Shown here: positions 1 through 6,045 of the stretch, one piece after another | Position numbering within the stretch: the stretch's first letter is position 1 | How the letters are laid out: every line of letters starts with the position of its first letter | Origin: Clostridia bacterium | Lineage (GTDB): Bacteria; Bacillota; Clostridia; Oscillospirales; CAG-272 | Assembly (NCBI GenBank): GCA_017559555.1 | Contig: JAFYRH010000191.1 | Coordinates: 1-6,313, forward strand | Length of the DNA stretch: 6,313 bases | Reading direction: 5' to 3' | The notes under the pieces: generated by a model | What the model was told of the DNA's origin: nothing | Database searches by the model: none | Seen by the model: the letters and a program-made list of their open reading frames with translations, nothing else | Translations under genes and position numbers: made by a program

Positions 1-3000
1 AAAGTACACCGTAAGCGTCAGCTACGAGGTAGGGGTTGTTTTCGGGAACGATAATCGTTGTCAGTTTAGTCAAGCCTGCAACAATGCTTGTTCCGTCACT
101 TGCAAAGAGGTTCTTCATCGAGCTGTTCAATCCCAAGGTTGTAAGAGCACCACAGTTCGACAAAACGCTGGTGCCAATGGTGGTAACGGTCTCGGGGAAG
201 GTGAAGCTTGTAAGAGGAATGTTAGCAAATGCCTTATCGCCAATGTATTGGAGCTTAGAGCCTTCTTCAAAGGTGATAGAAGCGAGCTTGTTAGCGGAGT
301 AGGTACCGGAGCATGTGAATGCACTGGCACCGATTACCTTAACAGATGCGGGAACTACAAATGCAGTGAGTGCTTTGTTTTCGTAGAATGCATTGGCAGG
401 AATCTCTTCTACAGTGGATCCGGGAGCAATGGTGAGTGTTGCCAACTTAGTGTTTCCACTAACAGCATACTTAGAGAGACTTGCAAGCTTGGGCAGTGCA
501 AGAGAGGTCAATACGGTAACCTTGTAGATTGCTCTTTGACCAACGATATCAAGAGCAGCACCGTTTGTATCGAAGGAGAGAGTAGTCAGCTTCGACATGG
601 TGTGGAAAGCACCGAAACCAAGAGCCTTGAGTTGAATGGGAAGGTCGATGGTAACGATTGTGGTACTCTTGAATACGGGGTAAGAGTCGTCAGCAGCAGC
701 ATAGCCGCTGTAGTTAGCATTACCGATTACAAGGGTGGGTCTGCCGTTCCATTCGGGGGTGTCTTCAAATACGATCTTTGTCAGAACAGAAACACCGTTG
801 AACGCACCGTTGTCAACTTGGGTAACGGTGTAGGGGATGGTAACAACAGCCTTGTCTGCAGCTGCAGAACTGAGTTTTGTACCGGGGTTCTTAACGGGAC
901 AGAAGATTACGCGAGCGATTTCGCCGTAGCTATTCAATTCGCAGAAGATACCGTTGAGGTCATCATACTTTTCGCCGCCGTCGTTTACGTAAACGTACTT
1001 AAGTGCGCTACAGCTGGTGAAGATGGTGGGGAAGGTTGTGAGTTGGAGACCGCCATCGGTAGTCATTACCTCATACGCTTGATCCAAACGAGAGGGAAGA
1101 GCGATAGTGGTCATAGCAGAGCAGTATCTGAATGCTTCTTTGCCGAGCTTCAGGCTTGCGTTGCCACCTTCGGTGAAGGTAACAGTGGTGAGCTTGTTAC
1201 AATAGTTGAATGCTTGATAACCGATTTCGGTAACGGTTGTAGGAATAACGAGGGTCTTGAAGCTGGTACCTTGGCAATGGTCAAATGCGTTAGCACCAAT
1301 GTAGGTAAGACCTTCGGGAAGAGTGATTGCATTGAACTTGTTGTAGTAGAATGCCCAATCACCAATGGTCTTGAGAGATGCATCCGCGGGGATGGTCATC
1401 GTGGTGATTTTTTGAATGTTGTAGAAAGTGCGGCTACCAACAAGCTCAATGTTCTTGGGCAGAACTACTGTGGTAATTGCTGTAGAACCTTCAAATACAC
1501 CTACTTCGTTGGTGAGAGTACCGAGTTGGAGGGCAGCAGTGCCACCTTCAACAAAGGTAACGGTTGTGAGTTTTGCGCAACTGCTGAAAGCACCTTCTGC
1601 GATAGTAGCAACAGAAGCGGGAATAGTAAGTGTTGCAATATTGGTCTTAGCAAATGCATAAGCACCGATAGAAACAACGGTTTCGGGGAGGGTGATCTCG
1701 GAGATTGCAGTCAAATAGAATGCTTTCTCGCTGATGTTTGTCAATCCACCGGGGAGAGTTACTGCTGTGAGTTGAGGACAGTTTGCAAATGCGGAGTTGC
1801 CAAGAACAACGTCCGAGGTGCCTTCAAATACAACAGAGGTGAGGTTTACGCAGTTTTCAAATGCCACTTCACCAATTTCGGTAATTCTTGCAGGAATTAC
1901 GAGTGTTGTGATGTAGGGGTTAGCTTGGAATGCTGCGGTACCGATCTTGGTAACTGTTTCGGGAAGAGTTGTCATGTCAACAACCTTTTCCTTAGGACAG
2001 TAAAGAACGGTGGTTTGGTTCTTGTCGTAAAGAATACCGTCAACCGAGGAGAGAGCGGGGTTATCTGCAGATACAATGATTTCGGAAATGAAGTTGCAGC
2101 CTGCAAATACAGAACCGTCGAAAACGGTGATGGTGGAGGGGAGACTAATGGTGCTGAGCTTTTGGCATCCCTCAAATACGAAGGAACCGAATGCAACGTT
2201 AGCACCGTCAGCAAAGCTTACCTTGCTGATGTTGGAGCATTGAGCGTATGCTCTTTCGCCAATAGTAGTAGTGGTCTTTTGGATAACTACTTCAGAAATT
2301 GCAGAACAGCCACTGAATGCGTAAGCACCGATGGTGGTGATGTTTGCGTTTTCAGAAATTTGAGGAGTTGTCAACTTGGAGTTGTTTGCAAATGCATAGT
2401 CGCCGATAACCAATGCACCGTAGTCAAGGGTGGAGCCACCGTTGATTACAAGAGTGGTCAGGGAGTTGCAGCCTGCAAATGCATATTCGCCAATGGTAAG
2501 GGTTTCAAACTTGCCACCCTCAATGGTAACAGAGGTTAGGTAAGGTGTGTTAGCAAATGCATATTTGCCAATAGAGGTAACCCAAGAGGGGATAGTAACG
2601 GATGTTACACCTGTGCGGTTTGCAAATGCGTTATCGCCGATTGCGGTTACGCCTACGGGAATAACAACGTTACCCTTCCAAGAGGTAGGAACGTAAAGGA
2701 TAGTATCCTGTGCACCGTTGGTGAGGATGCCATCAACGGTAGAGCCGTAATGTTCGCCACCTTCATGTACAAATACTGTGCTCAGAGAAGCAACAGAATT
2801 GAGTGTGGAAATAGAAATGTTTGCAAGTCTTGCAGGGAATTTGATTACTTCGAGAACAGGAGTGTTAACGAATGCACCGTCATCAACGGTGAGATACTTG
2901 AGACCATCGTTAACAAATTCGATTTCCTTCAGAGCTTCGCAATCATAGAATGCTTGATCGGCGATTCTGGTAAGATCCTTCGAAATGATAACCTTTTCGA

Positions 3001-5926
3001 TAAAGGGAGTGAAGTAGAATGCCTTTGCACGAATAGCATCTACGCCTTCGGGAATTGTGAGAGTTCCGGATTTTACACGAGGAACGAATTCGAGATAAAC
3101 AGTGCCGAGGTCGTTCTTAATGAGAGCGCCGTCGTAAGAAGAGTAAACGGGATTGATAGCGCCTTCGATTTCACGAACTTCAATGTTTGCAAGAGCACGA
3201 GCTTCTTCGAATGCACCTACACCAATAACCTTAACGGTATTGGGGATAGAAATGCTGCGCATGGAGTAATTCTTATAGAATGCATTCTCAAGAATTACGG
3301 TAACGGGTTTGTCTTGATAAGTTTGAGGAACAACAACGTGTCCAACAATACTGATTGCAGGTCCTGCGGTAACGCCCCAAGTGCCGTCTTGTTGTTCAAC
3401 AAAGCTGAGAACGCCTTCAGCGAACATGGGGTAAACAGCAGTGTCTGCTGCGATAGTCCAGTTGCCCTTAGACACACCGCTATCGTCAGTCAGTTGAATA
3501 CCGGAGCCGTTGGGGCCGGTGTACCAACCGATAAACGCACCTGCGTCACTTGTGGGAATTGCAAGTTGGAATGCAGAATCGTATACAACGTCATCGGTAG
3601 AGCCGTTTACTACTTCGTCAACGGTTTCGTCAACGGTGTAAATTGCCTTATATGTGTTTGCCTTCCAGTGAGCGTAGAGAACTACGTCAGCTGCTTCTTC
3701 AAAGATGCCGTCGGTAACCAGCTTGCCGTTAACGTCAGCAGAGTTGTACCAGTTGTTAAAGGTGTAACCAACGCGAGTGGTTTCGGTGGGGAGAGTTACG
3801 TAATCACCGGCAACGAAGTAAACCTTACCAACGCCGGAGCCCATACGGGAGTCAAAGGTGATGGAGTAAACGTCTACGGTGATTTCTTTCCATTCGGAAA
3901 TGTAGCTGCCGGTGCTTACAAAGCGTACAGCGATCTTAACGTTTCCGCCTTCGTTGAAGGTGATGGGAGAAGAGGTAGCAGCAACGGTGAAGGATTCGCC
4001 GGAGCCAACCTTAACCTCGAACTGACCGCTAAAGCCGAGAACGGCTTCCCAAGAAAGAATTCCCTTGTCATAGTTAAGAGTGCCGCCAAACACACCGTAG
4101 TTTACGGTAATGTTATCGCTGGAAGCAGAAAGGGAAGTTCCGTTTGTAGCAATAATGTTAATGTTCAAAACGTCGCCTGCCGTAGCAGAGAGTTCGATTT
4201 CGCTAAAGTTGAGCGAGTTGGTGGTTACAGTGTATGCAACATCGTTGATGTAAACGATGTAGGAGATGTTTTCGCCTGCAACTGCATCCCAGCTGAGGAT
4301 ATCAGCCGAAACGGTGAGGTTGCTGGGAGAAGCGAGTGTAACCTTTTCGTAGGAATATACAGCTGCAGCAGAGGAAACATAATCCTTTGCGTTTGCAGTA
4401 ATGTTGATGGTGATTGTGCCGTTTGCAAAATGCTTCAAGCTGGTGGAGCAATCCTTTGTGGTAAGAGAGAAGGTAGCGCCGCCAACAGTGATTTCAAGGG
4501 TGTAATCGGTTGCGTTTTCAACGGGGTTCCAAGAGAGAACGTCATCGCTTACAACAACGTTGGTAACAGCGTCCAGCTTGCGCAAGTAAGTGAGAGTTTC
4601 GCTGGGAACGGAATCTGCATAACCGTATGCCTTTGCAACAACACTAAAGGTGATACCGGGTTCAACCATGTCACAACCTGCAAAGTTGTAAACAGTGGTG
4701 TTGCCAATGTTGAGGTCGGTGTGCTTGTGATCAGGGTTACCACAAACAATGGTGATGTAGTATGCCTCTGCGTTGGGAACGGGATTGAATGTAAGAATCG
4801 GGAATTCTTCAATCTTAAGTCCGTCTACCCGGGAGAGACCCTTAGCGGTAAAGTATCTTACAGCCACTTCGGTGGTTTCGCCGCCGAGGTAAGCGCTTAC
4901 TTCAATTTTGTATTCACCTGCAGTGGTGAAGGTGTAGGGAATGGTGGTTCCGGTTGCGTTACTTTCGTATACAACAACGCCGGAGGGGTCGGTGATCTTA
5001 ACGGGATAGTGGAAAGCACCTTCAACAACTTCCCAAGAAATGCTGTCAAGGGTTACTTCAACGATGGGAGCCTTAACGCCATTGAGAATCCACAGTGCGT
5101 ACAGAGTGGTGTTGGCGGAGAAGGAATCGTCCTCTTCGTATTTTGCGGTGAGCTTGTTTGCATCCTCGCTCATACTGGTCCACCAACCGCCAAAGGTAAA
5201 GCCATCCTTAAAGGGGGTGGGGATCTCGTAAAGCTTACCGCCAATGGTGGTCATAGGTTCAACGTCTGCACCAACAAAGGTAACGGTGTACTCGGTGGTG
5301 CCGGGAGCCTTATATGCCCATCTTGCATAGAGAGTAACGTTAGCGGTGATGGGAGTAGTGTTAAAGACGAAAGGTGTCTTGCACTCTGCATCGGAATACC
5401 AGCCGATAAATACGTAGTCTGCCTTTGCGGGATCAGCGGGAGCTGTAGCGTATTTACCGTTTACAACGGTGATCGCATCAATTGCGGAACCGCCGTCGGT
5501 ATTGAATGTTATGGTGTAGTCAACCTTACGGAGGAAACGAGTCTCCGCATTTTGATAGGTAAACGTAATAACACCGTCTACGATGGTAGCGGTAGCAGTA
5601 CCATCAGCTTCTTCAGCAAAAGTGAAGGACAGTGCGCCGTCTGCGGTAACGGTATACGTACCTGCCTTTTCTGCTCCGTTAAAGAGAGTGAATTGGTTAC
5701 CGCTATGAAGCTTCAACGTGTACTCGGTACCGTTGTTGTCATAGTAGTAAAGACCGGTTTCGGGACCTTCGGGAATGACGATAGGCTCCGTCTCGGTGGG
5801 GGTGGTGTTTTCAGGTTGTTCGTTTTTGTTGAACAAGTTGCAGCTAGCCATTGTAAGCACGATTGCCAAAGCCAGAGAAAGAACTGCTATTGCACGTGCC
5901 AACAGGAGAGTGCTTCTTTTTTTCAT
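1..5926 (-). CDS. Giant lipid-anchored surface protein with InlB-type B-repeats, Fn3-like modules and BspA-type leucine-rich repeats (partial, C-terminus off the left edge)
   Basis: Reading the minus strand from ATG 5926-5924 gives 1975 uninterrupted codons to position 2 with no stop, so the gene is 3'-truncated by the window. The start is chosen because AGGAGG lies 8 nt upstream and the first residues, MKKRSTLLLARAIAV, form a signal peptide. Visible order: lipoprotein signal 1-29; acidic T/P/E linker 30-57; small beta module 58-135; B-repeats 137-203 and 213-279; Fn3-like modules about 284-686; B-repeats 687-754 and 759-835; LRR_5 repeats from about 870 to the edge. Proteins of this build are known or presumed surface adhesins or binding proteins; no catalytic motif is visible. 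The ligand is unknown. The gene appears to have its own promoter and no visible co-transcribed partner upstream. The CDS is much less AT-rich than its upstream region and has strongly biased codon use (mostly CCC for Pro, CAA for Gln, AAC for Asn, ACC for Thr). The reading frame and domain classes are confident; the biological role is inferred. Confidence 0.96.
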   Translation of the reverse strand, partial: MKKRSTLLLARAIAVLSLALAIVLTMASCNLFNKNEQPENTTPTETEPIVIPEGPETGLYYYDNNGTEYTLKLHSGNQFTLFNGAEKAGTYTVTADGALSFTFAEEADGTATATIVDGVITFTYQNAETRFLRKVDYTITFNTDGGSAIDAITVVNGKYATAPADPAKADYVFIGWYSDAECKTPFVFNTTPITANVTLYARWAYKAPGTTEYTVTFVGADVEPMTTIGGKLYEIPTPFKDGFTFGGWWTSMSEDANKLTAKYEEDDSFSANTTLYALWILNGVKAPIVEVTLDSISWEVVEGAFHYPVKITDPSGVVVYESNATGTTIPYTFTTAGEYKIEVSAYLGGETTEVAVRYFTAKGLSRVDGLKIEEFPILTFNPVPNAEAYYITIVCGNPDHKHTDLNIGNTTVYNFAGCDMVEPGITFSVVAKAYGYADSVPSETLTYLRKLDAVTNVVVSDDVLSWNPVENATDYTLEITVGGATFSLTTKDCSTSLKHFANGTITINITANAKDYVSSAAAVYSYEKVTLASPSNLTVSADILSWDAVAGENISYIVYINDVAYTVTTNSLNFSEIELSATAGDVLNINIIATNGTSLSASSDNITVNYGVFGGTLNYDKGILSWEAVLGFSGQFEVKVGSGESFTVAATSSPITFNEGGNVKIAVRFVSTGSYISEWKEITVDVYSITFDSRMGSGVGKVYFVAGDYVTLPTETTRVGYTFNNWYNSADVNGKLVTDGIFEEAADVVLYAHWKANTYKAIYTVDETVDEVVNGSTDDVVYDSAFQLAIPTSDAGAFIGWYTGPNGSGIQLTDDSGVSKGNWTIAADTAVYPMFAEGVLSFVEQQDGTWGVTAGPAISIVGHVVVPQTYQDKPVTVILENAFYKNYSMRSISIPNTVKVIGVGAFEEARALANIEVREIEGAINPVYSSYDGALIKNDLGTVYLEFVPRVKSGTLTIPEGVDAIRAKAFYFTPFIEKVIISKDLTRIADQAFYDCEALKEIEFVNDGLKYLTVDDGAFVNTPVLEVIKFPARLANISISTLNSVASLSTVFVHEGGEHYGSTVDGILTNGAQDTILYVPTSWKGNVVIPVGVTAIGDNAFANRTGVTSVTIPSWVTSIGKYAFANTPYLTSVTIEGGKFETLTIGEYAFAGCNSLTTLVINGGSTLDYGALVIGDYAFANNSKLTTPQISENANITTIGAYAFSGCSAISEVVIQKTTTTIGERAYAQCSNISKVSFADGANVAFGSFVFEGCQKLSTISLPSTITVFDGSVFAGCNFISEIIVSADNPALSSVDGILYDKNQTTVLYCPKEKVVDMTTLPETVTKIGTAAFQANPYITTLVIPARITEIGEVAFENCVNLTSVVFEGTSDVVLGNSAFANCPQLTAVTLPGGLTNISEKAFYLTAISEITLPETVVSIGAYAFAKTNIATLTIPASVATIAEGAFSSCAKLTTVTFVEGGTAALQLGTLTNEVGVFEGSTAITTVVLPKNIELVGSRTFYNIQKITTMTIPADASLKTIGDWAFYYNKFNAITLPEGLTYIGANAFDHCQGTSFKTLVIPTTVTEIGYQAFNYCNKLTTVTFTEGGNASLKLGKEAFRYCSAMTTIALPSRLDQAYEVMTTDGGLQLTTFPTIFTSCSALKYVYVNDGGEKYDDLNGIFCELNSYGEIARVIFCPVKNPGTKLSSAAADKAVVTIPYTVTQVDNGAFNGVSVLTKIVFEDTPEWNGRPTLVIGNANYSGYAAADDSYPVFKSTTIVTIDLPIQLKALGFGAFHTMSKLTTLSFDTNGAALDIVGQRAIYKVTVLTSLALPKLASLSKYAVSGNTKLATLTIAPGSTVEEIPANAFYENKALTAFVVPASVKVIGASAFTCSGTYSANKLASITFEEGSKLQYIGDKAFANIPLTSFTFPETVTTIGTSVLSNCGALTTLGLNSSMKNLFASDGTSIVAGLTKLTTIIVPENNPYLVADAYGVL
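2..3319 (-). repeat. BspA-type leucine-rich repeat array (LRR_5), about 33 units, continuing off the left edge
   Basis: From about residue 870 the protein is a tandem array of roughly 23-residue units with the consensus I-G-x-x-A-F-x-x-C-x-x-L-T-x-(V/L)-x-I-P-x-x-(V/L)-T. Good examples are AIGDNAFANRTGVTSVTIP, TIGAYAFSGCSAISEVVIQ and EIGYQAFNYCNKLTTVTF. I count about 33 units by eye. Some are lengthened to 26-29 residues by loops (GGKFETL, GGSTLDYGAL), and several longer inserts break the array. This is the LRR_5 type (PF13306) seen in BspA of Tannerella, where it mediates binding to fibronectin and fibrinogen, and in many gut and protist surface proteins. Units differ enough that they are old repeats, not a recent expansion. 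The last visible unit is followed by an incomplete insert at the window edge. Confidence 0.93.
2385..2638 (-). repeat. Short DNA-level repeats encoding (Y/N)AFA in the LRR array
   Basis: On the plus strand the string TGCAAATGC or AGCAAATGC, followed by a short variable stretch and TCGCC or TTGCC, recurs near 2387, 2474, 2552 and 2621. The spacings are 87, 78 and 69 bp, exactly 29, 26 and 23 codons. On the coding strand this is the 'IG(D/E/K)xAFA' core of consecutive LRR units. More distant copies occur near 226 and 1648. The repeats follow from protein repetition plus uniform codon choice, but they are long enough to allow slippage or recombination. Confidence 0.75.
3422..3868 (-). other. Third and fourth InlB-type B-repeats (residues 687-754 and 759-835)
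   Basis: Repeat 3 runs from YSITFDSRMGSG through YTFNNWYNS to LYAHW and is a clear B-repeat, although the central GW is NW. Repeat 4 starts YKAIYTVDETVDEVV, keeps the core FIGWYTGPNGSG and ends AVYPMF, where the closing Trp is replaced by Phe, so it is degenerate. These repeats bridge the Fn3-like stalk and the leucine-rich repeat region. B-repeats therefore flank the stalk on both sides, which points to segmental duplication or shuffling of the module within this gene. Confidence 0.82.
3869..5077 (-). other. Tandem fibronectin-III-like modules (about residues 284-686)
   Basis: Five consecutive segments of about 75-90 residues begin near residues 284, 364, 451, 531 and 610. Each carries the Fn3-like strand pattern with a conserved 'L/I-S-W-x-x-V' centre (SISWEVVEG, LTFNPVPNAEAY, LSWNPVENATDY, LSWDAVAGE, LSWEAVLG), followed by Y-x-(L/I/V)-x-(I/V) and a C-terminal alternating beta segment. 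The second module has Phe in place of Trp and contains an extra Cys/His-bearing loop (CGNPDHKH). Such modules are structural stalks in bacterial surface proteins and often lie between binding domains. The Fn3 assignment rests on pattern only; they could be another Ig-like beta-sandwich. Confidence 0.72.
5090..5518 (-). other. Two InlB/Flg_new-type B-repeats (residues 137-203 and 213-279)
   Basis: Repeat 1 begins YTITFNTDGGSAI, has the central signature FIGWYSDAECKTPF and ends TLYARW. Repeat 2 begins YTVTFVGAD, has FTFGGWWTS and ends TLYALW. The start (Y-x-V/I-T-F), the central G-W-(Y/W) and the closing L-Y-A-x-W, about 67 residues apart, are the hallmark of the Listeria-Bacteroides repeat domain (Flg_new/InlB B-repeat, PF09479). 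In internalin B such repeats adopt a ubiquitin-like beta-grasp fold and act as extracellular spacers or weak host-factor binders. Repeat 2 has lost the DGG turn (VGAD instead), so it is more diverged. Confidence 0.9.
5522..5755 (-). other. Small N-terminal beta-rich module (residues 58-135)
   Basis: Residues 58-135 alternate aromatic and polar residues in short strands: GLYYYDNNGTEYTLKL, then QFTLFNG, GTYTV, LSFTF, ATIVDGVITFTY and RFLRK. The pattern suggests a compact antiparallel beta-sheet domain of about 75-80 residues between the lipoprotein tether and the first B-repeat. I recall similar modules before B-repeats in Clostridia surface proteins, but I cannot name a family for it. Its function is unknown; a spacer or lipocalin-like ligand-binding sheet are both guesses. 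Confidence 0.55.
5840..5926 (-). other. Lipoprotein signal peptide with lipobox, Cys29
   Basis: The N-terminus has a basic n-region (KKR), a hydrophobic stretch (residues 7-25, rich in L, A, I and V) and the sequence LTMASC ending at Cys29. This fits a type II signal peptide: Ala at -2 and Ser at -1 are standard, while Met at -3 instead of Leu is a tolerated but less common variant. Cleavage before Cys29 would leave a diacylglycerol-anchored protein on the outer face of the membrane. The next residues (NLFNKNEQPENTTPTETEP) form a polar acidic tether typical of surface lipoproteins. Lipidation is predicted from sequence only. Confidence 0.88.
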
Positions 5927-5934
5927 AGTTATTA

Positions 5935-5940
5935 CCTCCT
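5935..5940 (-). promoter_or_regulatory. Ribosome binding site AGGAGG
   Basis: The coding strand reads AAAAAGGAGGTAATAACT immediately before the ATG. AGGAGG is a perfect match to the anti-Shine-Dalgarno sequence, and its 8-nt spacer is optimal. It fixes the start codon of the large CDS and implies efficient initiation. Confidence 0.95.
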
Positions 5941-5951
5941 TTTTGTAATAA

Positions 5952-5970
5952 ACTTTTGAACACCAAAAGT
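5952..5970 (-). other. 5'-leader hairpin 2, just upstream of the RBS
   Basis: ACTTTTG (5970-5964) and CAAAAGT (5958-5952) form a perfect 7-bp stem with a 5-nt loop (GTGTT). It ends 11 nt before AGGAGG, leaving the RBS unpaired. The stem is AT-rich and weak. It could be a minor mRNA-stability element or chance structure. Confidence 0.45.
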
Positions 5971-5979
5971 ATATCCAAG

Positions 5980-6003
5980 TCGTGCGCACCCGCATATGCA
6001 CGA
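5980..6003 (-). other. 5'-leader hairpin 1
   Basis: Within the predicted leader, TCGTGC (6003-5998) pairs with GCACGA (5985-5980) across a 12-nt loop that itself contains GC-rich palindromic pieces (GCATATGC overlapping the stem, GTGCGCAC at the far side). It begins about 7 nt after the predicted transcription start and is the only GC-rich patch in the AT-rich upstream region. A 5'-end stabilising hairpin or a protein-binding site is possible. No T-tract follows, so it is not a terminator. Confidence 0.5.
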
Positions 6004-6016
6004 ATAGATTATGAAT

Positions 6017-6045
6017 ATTATACATCAATATTTTGCGCGTGTCAA
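6017..6045 (-). promoter_or_regulatory. Consensus sigma-A/sigma-70 promoter
   Basis: The minus strand carries TTGACA (6045-6040) and TATAAT (6022-6017) separated by exactly 17 bp. Both hexamers are perfect consensus and the spacer length is the optimum. An AT-only stretch (6060-6046, T-rich then alternating A/T) lies directly upstream and could act as an UP element. Transcription would start about 7 nt downstream, near 6010, giving a leader of about 84 nt before the ATG at 5926. The only gene it can serve in this window is the large surface protein. Confidence 0.9.

Noticed and set aside
36..302. Short plus-strand open frame (also 1428-1661 and 5040-5231) and short minus-strand frames within the gene
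   Set aside because: All lie inside the large CDS in other frames and have neither ribosome binding sites nor recognisable products.
248..2539. 763-residue plus-strand open frame
   Set aside because: It is exactly codon-aligned antisense to the LRR-encoding gene. Its translation is a Cys/Gly/Asn-rich low-complexity string with no recognisable domain, its ATG lacks a Shine-Dalgarno sequence, and it is open only because the true gene avoids TTA, CTA and TCA.
2385..2638. CRISPR-like regular spacing of short repeats
   Set aside because: Repeats are short and imperfect, the intervals vary (69-87 bp) in multiples of three, and everything is in frame within LRR-coding sequence.
2..3319. Classical internalin-type leucine-rich repeats
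   Set aside because: The units lack the LxxLxxLxLxxN internalin pattern. They match the BspA/LRR_5 consensus with IGxxAF at the start.
2750..5959. 1069-residue plus-strand open frame
   Set aside because: It is in the same antisense frame as the previous one and even runs through the start codon and RBS of the real gene. There is no domain, no RBS and no signal peptide.
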